NCBI GenBank assembly: GCA_943788895.1
Contig: CALSRZ010000002.1
Location: 186,001-250,000 of the forward strand
DNA from: an uncultured Pseudomonadales bacterium
GTDB lineage: Bacteria; Pseudomonadota; Gammaproteobacteria; Pseudomonadales; Porticoccaceae
DNA: 64,000 nt
Reading direction: 5' to 3'
The notes under the pieces were generated by a model, which was not told the DNA's origin, did not search any database, and saw nothing but the letters and a program-made list of their open reading frames with translations. Below, piece after piece: positions 31,707-42,250 of this stretch (the first letter of the stretch is position 1; each line of letters opens with the position of its first letter). A program made the translations under genes and the position numbers.

Positions 31707-33908
31707 ATGCCAGCAAAACAACAGTCTCCGACCGCACTCTACAATTACCCAAAATACTGGGCTGAATGTTTATTGCCTGCGCCATTTTTGCCCATGTCTC
31801 GCGATGAGATGGACCAACTTGGCTGGGATAGCTGCGATGTGATTCTGGTAACAGGGGATGCCTATGTGGATCACCCAAGTTTTGGTATGGCAGTGATAGG
31901 TCGTGTTCTGGAAGCTCAGGGTTACCGTGTGGGTATTCTCTCCCAGCCCGACTGGCGCGACCCTGAAAGTTTCAAAGCGCTGGGTAAGCCAAATCTCTAT
32001 TTTGGTGTCACTGCCGGCAATATGGATTCAATGATTAACCGCTATACGGCGGATCGTCGTCAGCGCCATGACGATGCCTATACCGCTGATGATGTTGGCG
32101 GCAAGCGTCCGGATCGCGCGGTGACTGTCTACACTCAGAAGTGTCGTGAAGCCTATTCTGATGCGCCGGTAGTGGTCGGTGGTATTGAAGCCAGCCTGCG
32201 TCGTCTGGCGCATTATGATTATTGGTCGGAGTCGGTTAAGCGCTCGGTGTTAATTGATTCAACTGCGGATATTCTGCTCTATGGCAATGCCGAGCGGGCG
32301 ATGATTGAACTTACTCATAGAATGTCCCGCGGTGAAACTATTCGCGATATTACCGATCTTCGCGGCAGTGCTTATCTGTGCAGAACGCTTCCGCAGGGTT
32401 GGCGTGAAATTGATTCCACTCAGGTCGATCAGCCTGGTCCGCTAACGAAGCCGAAGAATCCTTATGAGTCGTCAAAGACTGGTGATACAGATGATGCCAA
32501 GACGATTCGCATGCGTGCAGACAATCCGTCAACCTGTGCCACTGGTCAGGTCAATCTTGAGGATATTAGTCAGCAGCCACAGCCAGTGGCGATTGTTCCG
32601 GATACTCAGGCGATTAAGACTGATCCCAATAGCACTTATATACGCATGCCATCGTTTGATCAGGTGGTAAAAGATCCGGTTTTATATGCCCATGCCGATC
32701 GAATTTTTCATCGCGAAACCAATCCTGGCAATGCGCGTCCACTGGTGCAGAATCAGGGGCGCAATGATATCTGGGTCAACCCGCCGCCAATCCCCCTCGA
32801 GACTGATGAGCTGGATTGGGTATTTGACCAGCCCTATAAGCGCGTGCCTCATCCAACCTATGGTGAGAGCAAAATTCCCGCCTACGATATGATTCGTTTT
32901 TCGGTGAATATTATGCGCGGCTGTTTTGGCGGCTGTACCTTCTGTTCAATCACTGAGCATGAGGGGCGAATTATTCAGAGCCGTTCTGAGGAGTCGATCC
33001 TCAATGAAGTTGAAAAAATACGCGATATGACGCCGGGCTTTACCGGGGTTATCTCCGATCTTGGTGGTCCAACGGCCAATATGTATCGACTTAACTGCAA
33101 AGATAAAAAGATCGAAGAGACCTGTCGCCGACCCTCCTGTGTCTATCCGACAATCTGTGTCAATCTCGAAACTGACCATAAGCACACCACCCAGCTGTAT
33201 CGCAAAACCCGCAATCTGCCCGGTGTAAAAAAGGTCGTGGTTGCCTCGGGGCTGCGCTATGACTTGGCAGTGCGTGATCCGGAATATGTTAAAGAGCTGG
33301 TGACCCACCATGTCGGCGGCTATCTAAAAATTGCCCCGGAGCATTCCGAGGATGGCCCGCTGAGCAAAATGATGAAGCCGGGCATGGGCAGTTACTATGA
33401 ATTTAAGGAGATGTTCGAACGTTTCTCTAAAGAGGCGGGCAAAAAGCAGTATCTGATTCCGTACTTTATTTCGGCTCACCCGGGTTCAACCAATGAAGAT
33501 ATGATGAGTCTTGGGCTCTGGTTAAAAACCAATGGCTTCCGCGTTGATCAGGTGCAGAGTTTCTATCCGTCGCCAATGGCCTCGGCTACTACTATGTACT
33601 ACACCGAGAAAAACCCCCTTAAACCGCTGGGTAAAAATAACAGCGAGAAGATCTTTAGCGCCAAGAGCCAGGAGCAGCGCACGCTGCACAAGGCATTTTT
33701 GCGTTATCACGATCCGGAGAACTGGCCAATACTGCGCAAGGCGCTGCGACGTATGGGTCGCTCAGATCTGATTGGTAGCGGCGATGGATTCTTGGTGCCG
33801 GGCGAGTCTCGTCGTGAAAAAGAAGTTATGCGTCGCGATTCGAAAAAGGCTAAACCGCAGTTGAAGGCTCAACCTAAGTCGTCCCGTTTAAAGCCTCGCA
33901 GACGCTAG
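31707..33908 (+). CDS. ygiQ: YgiQ family radical SAM protein
   Basis: 733-residue radical SAM protein. The YgiQ N-terminal domain begins near [19 protein letters not shown] and includes [13 protein letters not shown]. The cluster motif [12 protein letters not shown] (CxxxCxxC) is at about residues 404-414, followed by [12 protein letters not shown] and a C-terminal basic tail ([18 protein letters not shown]). The biochemical function of the family is not established. Monocistronic; converges with rsmE with 2 bases between stop codons. Confidence 0.93.
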   Translation: MPAKQQSPTALYNYPKYWAECLLPAPFLPMSRDEMDQLGWDSCDVILVTGDAYVDHPSFGMAVIGRVLEAQGYRVGILSQPDWRDPESFKALGKPNLYFGVTAGNMDSMINRYTADRRQRHDDAYTADDVGGKRPDRAVTVYTQKCREAYSDAPVVVGGIEASLRRLAHYDYWSESVKRSVLIDSTADILLYGNAERAMIELTHRMSRGETIRDITDLRGSAYLCRTLPQGWREIDSTQVDQPGPLTKPKNPYESSKTGDTDDAKTIRMRADNPSTCATGQVNLEDISQQPQPVAIVPDTQAIKTDPNSTYIRMPSFDQVVKDPVLYAHADRIFHRETNPGNARPLVQNQGRNDIWVNPPPIPLETDELDWVFDQPYKRVPHPTYGESKIPAYDMIRFSVNIMRGCFGGCTFCSITEHEGRIIQSRSEESILNEVEKIRDMTPGFTGVISDLGGPTANMYRLNCKDKKIEETCRRPSCVYPTICVNLETDHKHTTQLYRKTRNLPGVKKVVVASGLRYDLAVRDPEYVKELVTHHVGGYLKIAPEHSEDGPLSKMMKPGMGSYYEFKEMFERFSKEAGKKQYLIPYFISAHPGSTNEDMMSLGLWLKTNGFRVDQVQSFYPSPMASATTMYYTEKNPLKPLGKNNSEKIFSAKSQEQRTLHKAFLRYHDPENWPILRKALRRMGRSDLIGSGDGFLVPGESRREKEVMRRDSKKAKPQLKAQPKSSRLKPRRR

Positions 33909-33910
33909 CT

Positions 33911-34621
33911 TTAAGCGGGAAAAAGTCTTGAGATAAGGGCTGGCACTGCGGTTTCTACGCGCAGAATACGCGGCCCTATATGCACAGTTTCAAACCCTGC
34001 TGTATTTAATGATTCTACTTCGTAAGGAATAAAGCCACCCTCGGGCCCTATAGCCAGCGTTGCTGGTTGCTGTATATCAATTGGGCAGCGGGTCTCTGTT
34101 ACTGGGTGCGCCAGCAGATTTTTTCTTCCTTTAATAATTTCCGGCAACTCATCTTCGACAAAGGGTTTAAACCGTTTGCGGATATGCAGCTCTGGCAGAC
34201 TAGTGTCGCGCGCCTGCTCCAAGCCTAAAAGAAACTCTTCCTCTATAGCCTCAGGCTTTAAAAATGGTGTCTGCCAAAAGCTTTTTTCAACTCGGTAAGA
34301 GTTGATTAAGTAGATCTGTTTAACCCCCATGGCGGCAATGGTTTGTAGGCTGCGGCGCAGCATTTTCGGTCGTGGCATAGCCAGTATCAGAGTTAAGGGT
34401 ATTGGTGGTGGGGCGGGGCTATCGAGAACGACCTCGAGCAATGCCTGTGATTTATTTAGCTCAAGAATCGTTGCGCGCCCCATTGCACCATTAAGCTCGC
34501 CAACTCGAATACTGTCGCCGACAGCGCAGCGCTGAACATTGACCAGCTGTTGCAACTGGCGGCCGCTGATACGTGCCTGGTTGCCGGTTAAATTATCGCT
34601 TTTTAGCAGTAGTAGGTTCAT
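33911..34621 (-). CDS. rsmE: 16S rRNA m3U1498 methyltransferase
   Basis: SPOUT-fold methyltransferase that methylates U1498 of 16S rRNA. N-terminal PUA-like domain (GRQLQQLVNVQRCAVGDSIRV), then LILAMPRPKMLRRSLQTIAAMGV and the SAM-binding knot LAIGPEGGF (about residue 192), with IGPRILRVETA at the end. 236 residues, usual length. Confidence 0.95.
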   Translation of the reverse strand: MNLLLLKSDNLTGNQARISGRQLQQLVNVQRCAVGDSIRVGELNGAMGRATILELNKSQALLEVVLDSPAPPPIPLTLILAMPRPKMLRRSLQTIAAMGVKQIYLINSYRVEKSFWQTPFLKPEAIEEEFLLGLEQARDTSLPELHIRKRFKPFVEDELPEIIKGRKNLLAHPVTETRCPIDIQQPATLAIGPEGGFIPYEVESLNTAGFETVHIGPRILRVETAVPALISRLFPA

Positions 34622-34740
34622 GGCGCGGATTGTAAGGTATAAATAGGCTTCCTGCTTACAAGAAGATACTGCTTATTATTGTTGCAGGCTTTAACTCTTT
34701 CTATTCTACTGCTGTTTTATCTTCTATAATTGCCGTAGCT

Positions 34741-34782
34741 TAAGTCTTGTAAGATAAGTCTTGTTAAGATAAGTCTCTTAAC
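34741..34782 (+). repeat. Three tandem 13-15 base repeats upstream of tRNA-Arg
   Basis: TAAGTCTTGTAAGA (34741), TAAGTCTTGTTAAGA (34755) and TAAGTCTCTTAAC (34770) lie end to end, just before the tRNA. A TATAAT lies upstream at 34725-34730 and may be its -10 box. No other feature is evident in the 430-base gap between rsmE and the laminarinase except the tRNA and the promoter described below. Confidence 0.7.
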
Positions 34783-34805
34783 TTAGACGCCGTAACGAAT
34801 GAAAA

Positions 34806-34881
34806 CTCCCCTTGGTGAAATTGGATATCACGCTAGCCTCCTAAGCTTGAATTTCAGGTTCGACTCCTGAAGGGGAGACCA
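34806..34881 (+). tRNA. tRNA-Arg (CCU)
   Basis: Acceptor CTCCCCT/AGGGGAG, D-stem GTGA/TCAC, anticodon loop CTCCTAA (anticodon CCT, reading AGG), T-stem TCAGG/CCTGA around TTCGACT, discriminator A, encoded CCA. The anticodon stem CTAGC/GCTTG has one T-T mismatch (28-42). GAGACCAT at its 3' end is repeated inverted at 34892-34899 and may form a weak terminator. Confidence 0.93.
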
Positions 34882-34948
34882 TTAATTGATTATGGTCTCA
34901 GCTTTCCTTAAGTTCTTTTATTCTGTGGTTTATCCCTCTTAACGTATA

Positions 34949-34978
34949 TTGACCCTTTGGTCGTTAATTCTCTATACA
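34949..34978 (+). promoter_or_regulatory. Probable promoter of the laminarinase gene
   Basis: TTGACC (34949-34954), 18-base spacer, TATACA (34973-34978), 75 bases before the start codon. The start at 35053 has GAGGAG 13 bases upstream. Confidence 0.5.
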
Positions 34979-35052
34979 ACTGGCTATATTCAATTCATAA
35001 TCGAACAGGAATACAGTAGAACTATAAATTTAGTTGAGGAGTTAACACTACG

Positions 35053-38000
35053 ATGTTAGATTATTTAAAGAAGAGCCTGGTAAATTCTTGCGCTGTTTTA
35101 CTGATGTTTTCTGCCGGTGTTGTATCTGCCCAGAATCAATCGGTCAGTGCGGTTGTTTCACAAACGGAAATTCTTCCCGGAGAGACAACCTCTTTATCTA
35201 TTACCTATAACGTCTCCGCCAGTTCTACCGATGGGTTGCTTACCGCCGGCCTGGGTTTGCGCCTTCACTATGACAGCACGGCAGTCTACTGTGACGAATC
35301 TATAATTTCTGATTTACTCGCTGATTCCAGTATCGGCATGCAGCTGATGAACGATACTGATGATAAAGACACTGATGCTTCGACTGATAAATATTTAAAT
35401 ACTGCCTGGGCCAATATTAATGGTGCATGGCCCTCTACTGCCTCATTGCCTGCGACTCTCTATACCCTAAACTGCACTGCTCTTAGTGGTTTTACCGGGA
35501 CCACTCTAAAGTTTTCAACTAGCTCTACGGCCAGTGGCTATGACTTTATAGCTAGCGATATTGTTCTTACTGAGAGATTGCTTCCTACGGATACAACAGC
35601 TCCAGTGATTACTTTGCTTGGTGATGCCCAGGTAACTGTTGATCTAGATGGAACCTATTCTGATTCAGGTGCAGTGGCTGATACTGGTGAAACTATAATC
35701 CTTAGCGGTTTTGTTGATACCAGTACTGTAGGTACTTACACGCTGACTTACTCTGCTACAGATGATGCAGGTAACCAAGCGGATGCTGTGACTCGTACAG
35801 TGATTGTTGTGAATACCGACACTGGCGGCGGCACTGATGGTGGCACTGATGGTGGCACTGATGGTGGCACTGATGGTGGCACTGATCTAACGCTGGATAC
35901 TGATGGTGACGGTATCCCCGATGTTCTGGAAAACGAAACCGGCCGTAATCCATTGATGACTGATTATATGGTTGCTGCGGGTGATAAGTTCAGCTGTGCG
36001 CTGGATGGCTCTGGTGTTTCATGCTGGGGTGATTCCTCTAATAACAAACTTTCTGTGCCAGCTCTTAGTAACCCAACCTATGTAGCTGTTGGCTTTGATC
36101 ATGCCTGTGCGATCGATGACACTGGTGCGGTCTGCTGGGGTAATGGGCAGTATCAGAAGACAACGCCGGCAGTATTATCAAATCCAACCAAACTGGCCCT
36201 GGGCCGTTTAAACAGCTGCGCACTTGATGACACTGGTGTGGTTTGTTGGGGAATTAATACCAGTGGCCGTTCAACGCCACCGTTCCTAAGCAACCCGACC
36301 GACTTGAGTGTGGGCAGTGACCATGCCTGTGCAATTGATGATAGCGGCCTGGTATGTTGGGGCAAACTCTCCTTTAAGCGCGGTCAGTTACCCATTGATT
36401 TGGTGAGCCCATCTCAGGTCTCTGCCGGTTGGTACCACAGCTGTGTGCTGGATGATAATGGCGTGAGCTGCTGGGGCAGTAAAGCCAAGACCGGCACCAA
36501 TGCGCCGCCAGCTCTAAGCAACCCAACAGTTGTTGCAACTGGTACTACATTTAGCTGCGCTATCGATGACACAGGTGTTGTCTGCTGGGGTAATAATGGT
36601 CAGAAGCAGTTGACTCGCGTCCCTGATCTATCCAACCCAACTCAGATAAGTCTGGGTACGGATCACGCCTGTGCGGTTGATGCCACTGGTGTTGTCTGCT
36701 GGGGTAGTACAGGTCGCGGTAAGTCATCGCCTCCTGTGGATATGTCAATAGTTACAGATAACGACAGCGATGGCATTGAGGACTGGGAAGAAGATATTCT
36801 CGGCACCAATAAGTATCTCGCTGACACCGATGGTGATGGCGTAGAAGACAGTATTGATGAAATGCCACTTGATGGTACTGAGTCGCTGGATAGCGATCGT
36901 GATGGCACCGGTAACAATGCCGATGCGGACGATGATAATGACGGTATTCCCGATGCCCTTGAGATCGAGACAGGCCGTGACCCGCTGGTAGTTGATTACG
37001 CAACTGGTGTAGGCGCCAAGTTTAGCTGTGGTATGGATGAAAGCGGTGTTCACTGTTGGGGTGATAGTGCAGATGGTAAGACCTCTGTCCCTGTTCTTAG
37101 CAACCCGACACAGCTTGCAGTTGGCTTCGAGCACGCCTGTGCCATTGATGACACTGGTGTGGTTTGTTGGGGTAAAGATAATGCTGGTAATACAGTAGCG
37201 CCGGCATTGAGTAACCCGGTTGTGGTCTCTGCTGGTCATTATCATAGCTGTGCCATTGATGACACAGGGATTGTTTGTTGGGGTGATACCAGCCATAAGC
37301 TGATGACGCGTATGCCTGAGTTTAGCTACCCAACTGAGGTTAGTGTTGGTGACGAACATGCCTGTGCAATTGATTCCAGTGGTGTGGTTTGTTGGGGTAA
37401 GAAATCCAATAAGCGCGGCCAGGTTCCAAGCGGCTTGGTTAACCCACGACATCTCTCTGCTGGCTTCCTGCACAGCTGTGTTATCGATGACAATGGCGTG
37501 AGCTGTTGGGGTAGCAGAGCCTCTACAGGAACAATTACTCCGCCGACGTTGAGCAATCCAACCTCTGTTGTAGCAGGTAAGACCTTTAGCTGTGCGATTG
37601 ATGACAACGGAGTGACCTGTTGGGGTGCCAATGGGCGCAAGCAAAAGATAGTCCCAACCCTGTACAGCCCGGTTCAGTTGGATCTCGGTAACGACCATGC
37701 CTGTGCGGTCGATGCCACTGGCGTGGTTTGTTGGGGTGGCAACTCCTTAGGTAAGCGCGATGTGCCGACAAACCTCGAGTTTATTTTGGATAATGACAAT
37801 GATGGTGTTGAGGATAAGGATGACCCGGCACCTCTCAACCCTGATGAATACCTGGATACAGATTCCGATGGCTTAGCAAACAATGTTGATCCAGATGATG
37901 ATGGTGATGGCGTCGCAGATATATCCGACGCCTTTCCCCTCGACAGTGCTGAATATCTTGACAGTGACTCGGATGGCATTGGTAACGTAGCCGATCTTGA

Positions 38001-41000
38001 TGATGATAATGACGGTGTTGAAGATTTACTAGATGCATTCCCATTTGATTCTACAGAGACAGTAGACTCAAATGGCGATGGATTTGGTGACAATGCATAC
38101 CCGCCTAACCCTACCAACCCCAATGCAACTTCTTTTACTCTGTCTGCCCCCGGTGCCTCTTCTGTGTCTATGCAGGCGAGTGTCTACAACTGGGAAATTG
38201 GCCGTGCCGATAGTTTTGCTACCGATAACGGTGATGGCACCTGGACTTTGATTGTTGATCCCTCGTGGACATCACAGGTCGATTACAAATGGCGAGTTGA
38301 TGATATTCAGGAGGACTTTTCAAGTGATTACCGAGCTGGGGAATGTTCTTCGGTGTATTTTGCAGGCTATGCAGATACCTGGTTTAACCGTATCTGGAAT
38401 CCCGATAGGGGGGTTGTAACTGATGATATTGCCGGCACCTGTATTGCCGATGATATAACAGGCGGCGGAACAGGTTCCTCGCAGCTCACTATGACCGTCC
38501 GCGCGGATAGCGCCAGTTCTGTACGAATAACGGGTCCATTGTGGGGCTGGGATGTCGCAGCTGGTCCAGTGGCTACTAACAACAATGACGGCACATGGTC
38601 TGTGATATTGGATCCTATGCCGGCTGAAGATATGGAATACCTCTGGGTGATTGATGGTATTCAAGAGAATCTTATCTCCAACGCTGCCAATGCAGAATGT
38701 TCAAACGAAATAAATAGCGGTGCAATGGTCACCGACTATTTCAGCTTTACAAACCGACAATGGATTGTTGGTTCCGGGGAAATTTCAGGGACTGTTGCTA
38801 ATGCCTGCTCGGATTCTGTCATCGTAGATCCGCAACCTCAGCCCACTGTTCTAGCCAATGTGTTATCCAATGGTATTGTCGACAATGGCTGGGATGTTGG
38901 TCTGGCGGCCTTTGATTCCGGTCAGGATTATGCCAGTTGTTACAATGACAATGGCGCAGGCTGCCCCAATGTTTCCTGGTCTCTAGTCAGCGATTCGGAG
39001 CGCGGCGATGTGCTGCAAGTCAGTCATGCAGATACCGGCATCTATGTGGGTATGTATTTCGCTTCCAGTGCTGGACGTGATTTTAGCGCCGCTGCCAATG
39101 GCAATCTTGTTTTTGATATTAAGTCTGTTGCCGGTGATAGCAACTTCGTGGTCAAAGTCGACTGTGATATCCCTGTGCCTCCAACAATATTGATCTGGGT
39201 AGTCAGGGCAGCGCCGGTTGGCAGACCGTTAGTATTCCGGTCTCTACATTGACCAGTAACGGACTTGATTTAACCAGTGTAAGCACGGGTCTGGTTATCT
39301 GGCCCGTAGCGGCGGCTAATACAGTTTATCAACTGGATAATATCCGCTGGGAGGTGCAGGAGGGGGCATCTGAGCCGCAAGTAGATTACACGCCAACTTC
39401 ATACAGCGGCTATTCTCTGGCCTGGAGTGATGAGTTTAATGGCAGTGCTGTTAATAAGTCTGACTGGACCTTTGAAACAGGTCGAGGGAGTAATGGTTGG
39501 GGTAATCAAGAGTCCCAGTTCTACCGCGAAGAAAATACCACGGTTGCCAATGGACTGTTAACAATTGAAGCCAAAGAAGAGAACTTTAATGGTGCCGAAT
39601 ACACCTCCTCGCGATTGATAACCAGAGGTAAGCAGTCGTTTAAATATGGTCGTATAGACGTTCGTGCCAAGCTACCACAAGGGCAGGGGCTGTGGCCGGC
39701 TATCTGGATGTTGGGTGAGCGCTTTGACTCTGTAGGTTGGCCCGCATCTGGCGAGATAGATATTATGGAAATGATTGGTGGTGATGGTCGTGAGGATACC
39801 ATTCACGGCACTATTCACTACGCTGACAATAACGGCTCCCATCAATATGTGGGTGATTCAGTTGGCCTTGTTTCCTGTCAGGCAATTGGTTGTGCCAACA
39901 CTTTTGCCGATGCTTTCCATACCTTTAGTATTGAGTGGGATAGCCAGTCTATTAAGTGGCTGGTGGATGGCGTTGAGTTTGCGTCCCAGCAGATAACCTC
40001 GTCAGATAGGACAGAGTTCCACGAAGAGTTCTTTTTTATAATGAATGTAGCCGTCGGAGGTCAGTGGCCCGGTTATCCCGATAACAGCACCAGCTTCCCG
40101 CAGCAGATGCAGGTGGACTATGTGCGTGTCTACCAGCCAACGCTTAGCCAATTCTCGTTCCTGCAGTCTGATAATCCCGGTCTAAGTTCTGATATTAATC
40201 TCAGTTTGGAGAATGGGGTCTTATCGGGAAGGGCAGCGATTGGCGATAGCGTCGACAATCTGATTGCCAGTTTTCAGCAAGCTGGTGAATCTATCTCTAT
40301 CGATGGTATAGATCAGTTTGATGGTGTTACAAGCAACGATTTTAGCAATCCTCTCAATTATACGATTGTAGGTAATGACGGTCTTGAGACTACTATTGCA
40401 GTTGATCTGGCTGAATTCACCGGCTTGCCAATTGTAAATATTAATACTCTGGGTGGTGTTGGCATTGATTCCAAAGATGACTATGTACTCGGCACAGTTT
40501 CTGTCGATGGTGGTCGTGGTTTCACTGATTTTCCTGAGCTGGCTATTGAAATCAGGGGCAGGGGTAATTCAACTTGGGGACACCCGAAAAAACCCTACCA
40601 GATGAAGTTTGAAGGCAAGGAAGAATTCCTTGATATGCCCAAGGATAAGAAATGGATTTTCCTTGCTGAGTACTCTGATAAAACCTTATTGAGAAATCGT
40701 ATTGCGTTTGAGATGGGCTATATCAGCGATCTCGACTGGACACCTGAGAGCACTTTTGCCGAAGTGTTTATCAATAACCAATATAATGGCACCTATAATA
40801 TTGTTCAAAAGGTTGAGGAGACCAATAGGCGTGTAGCCCTTGGGGATACAGGCTATCTATTGGAAATTGACCAGATATTTAGACTTGACCCGGATGATGT
40901 CTATTTTGAAACCGGGACTTTCTTACTCAATATCAAAGAGCCCAGTCTGGTCGCTAGATGATGCCTCAATTCGTTTATATCCGCGACCTTATCAACAACT

Positions 41001-41549
41001 TTGAAACATGCTTTGTTCGGCAGTAACTTTATGGATCCAACCATAGGTTATGCCTCGTTTATTGATTTGCCGAGTTTTATTGACTGGTACCTGATCAGTG
41101 AAATCACCAAGAATGTCGATTCCGTTTCGTTCTCCAGTATCTATCTAAATGTCATGCCCAATGAAAAGATTAAGATGGGGCCGCTGTGGGATTTCGATCT
41201 GTCTTTCGGCAATGTTGACTATGCCGATAGTCGTTATGCAGAGGGTTTTTGGATTAAGAATAACCCCTGGTATAGCAGGTTATTTCAGGATCCGGCTTTT
41301 GTTGCGCTGGTGCAGGATCGCTTTGCGTACTTTAGAGATAACCAGGCCACAATGCTGGAAAAAATTGATACCTATGCGACTCAATTAAAATGGGCGCAGC
41401 AGGAGAACAATGATAAGTGGCAGACCATTGGTAGCTATGTGTGGCCTAATCCGGTTGTTTACGATACCTATCAGGAAGAGGTTGATCATATGAAGGATTG
41501 GTATGTTCAGCGTATGAATTGGTTGGATGGGGCACTGGGTGATCTTTAG
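35053..41549 (+). CDS. Giant secreted modular GH16 laminarinase with RCC1 propellers and CotH domain (three or more frame breaks)
   Basis: One exoprotein of about 2165 codons, now read in pieces 35053-39252, 39249-40961 and 41001-41549. Order: signal peptide (to about 35131); cohesin-like beta-sandwich (35140-35590); DUF5011-like Ig domain (DTTAPVITLLGD); GGTD linker; two RCC1 propellers (35990-36740 and 37015-37770) separated and followed by calcium-binding TSP3 repeats; two starch-binding-like beta domains (38130-38800); an ExoP-type carbohydrate-binding domain (38850-39345) crossing the first break near 39175; GH16 (39400-40135) with catalytic GEIDIME (39750-39770; nucleophile and acid/base Glu, Asp between); and a CotH kinase-like domain (IRGRGNSTWGHPKKPYQMKF, about 40550; GPLWDFDLSFGN, about 41178), broken near 40955 and 41005. 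GH16 of this type cuts beta-1,3-glucan. The joined frame is strongly supported; what the propellers and CotH do is unknown. Confidence 0.87.
35827..35886 (+). repeat. Five 12-base tandem repeats encoding a GGTD linker
   Basis: GGYGGCACTGAT repeated five times in frame (first copy GGC, others GGT), encoding (Gly-Gly-Thr-Asp)5 between the DUF5011-like domain and the first TSP3 stretch. Likely to vary in copy number by slippage. Confidence 0.95.
35990..37770 (+). repeat. Two tandem sets of seven RCC1-like repeats in the laminarinase
   Basis: Each repeat is about 34 residues and reads like CAIDDTGVVCWG...LSNPT. I count seven in 35990-36740 and seven in 37015-37770, with a TSP3/linker segment between. 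Corresponding blades of the two sets are more alike than neighbours (for example blade 4 with KRGQ, blade 5 with HSCV.DDNGVSCWGS, blade 7 with HACAVDATGVVCWG), which shows that a whole propeller was duplicated. Confidence 0.85.
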
Positions 41550-41617
41550 TGACGGGTAGCTTTAGCAAGCTGTAGCCCAATCAGGTTTGTTAATGCTCTC
41601 TCGAATAAATAAAAGCT

Positions 41618-41649
41618 GTCATCCTGAGTGAAGTGGAAGGATCTCGAAG
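41618..41649. repeat. Short dispersed-type repeat (GTCATCCTGAG... motif)
   Basis: GTCATCCTGAGTGAAGTGGA and the following ATCTCGAAG resemble a short motif that recurs in intergenic DNA of many unrelated bacteria (variants of CATCCTGAGCGAAGCGAAGG from memory). Only one copy is present here. Between 41550 and 41617 I see nothing else. Confidence 0.5.
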
Positions 41650-41720
41650 TTGATTGTAGCTGGCGGGGCTTTTATGGGTGCCTTTGATGATTGTTGGTGG
41701 CGTGTAGAAGGGATTGATGT

Positions 41721-42250
41721 TTATTAGCCTTAAGGCTAATAACCAGTCCTTCGGACCGCCTTTGGCGTCCAAAATGCGTTCGCATTTAGTGATTGTTAAG
41801 GCCCTAAAGGGACTTAAGAACCCCTGCGGGGCAGCGTCGCTATGCTCCTCGTCCAAAATGCGTTCGCATTTAGTGATGGTTATTAGCCTTAAGGCCAATA
41901 AGCAGTCCTGCGGACCGCCTTTGGCGTCCAAAATGCGTTCGCATTTAGTGATTGTTAAGGCCCTAAAGGGACTTAACAACCCCTGCGGGGTAGCGTCGCT
42001 ATGCTCCTCGTCCAAAATGCGTTCGCATTTAGTCGAACCCGCTAGGCTTCTCACCCTATCCCACCGGATACAAAAAAGGGGCTTTTATTGGTGCTTTTAA
42101 TGATTGCCGGTGGGATCGTGTAGTAGGGATTGATGGTTATTAGCCTGAAGGCTAATAACCAGTCCTTCGGACCGCCTTTGGCGTCCAAAACACGATGTGT
42201 TTTGTCGAACCCGCTAGGGTTCTCACCCTATCCCACCGGATACAAAAAAG
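41721..42250. repeat. Island of stacked hairpin repeats (three copies of one module)
   Basis: Module copies begin at 41721, 41880 and 42137 (the last partial). Each is a string of small palindromes: TTAGCCTTAAGGCTAA, GTCCTTCGGAC, CGCCTTTGGCG, AAATGCGTTCGCATTT, CCCTAAAGGG, CCCCTGCGGGG, then AAATGCGTTCGCATTT again. In copy 3 the fourth stem is replaced by AAAACACGATGTGTTTT, a different sequence that still pairs. The segments 41669-41720 and 42082-42136 that precede copies 1 and 3 are also duplicates of each other. Open frames across the island only reflect the repeat and are not genes. Confidence 0.88.
42042..42082 (+). repeat. Mirror copy of the tRNA-Ser 3' end (copy A)
   Basis: CTAGGCTTCTCACCCTATCC followed by CACCGGATACAAAAAAGG resembles, in opposite orientation, the T-arm, acceptor and downstream flank of the tRNA-Ser at 42279-42369. 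ATCCCACCGG (42058-42067) also pairs with CCGGTGGGAT at 42107-42116. Confidence 0.7.

Noticed and set aside
36745-37698. 317-codon minus-strand open frame inside the RCC1 region
   Set aside because: Antisense to the repeats of a clearly coding gene; apparent repeats in it merely mirror the RCC1 units.
41590-42100. Open frames on both strands across the hairpin island (154 and 128 codons)
   Set aside because: They consist of translated repeat units (such as KMRSHLV...), occur on both strands at once and lack ribosome sites; the DNA repeat explains them.
41721-42250. CRISPR array
   Set aside because: The repeats are 150-base modules built of palindromes with no unique spacers of even length, and no cas genes are in the window.
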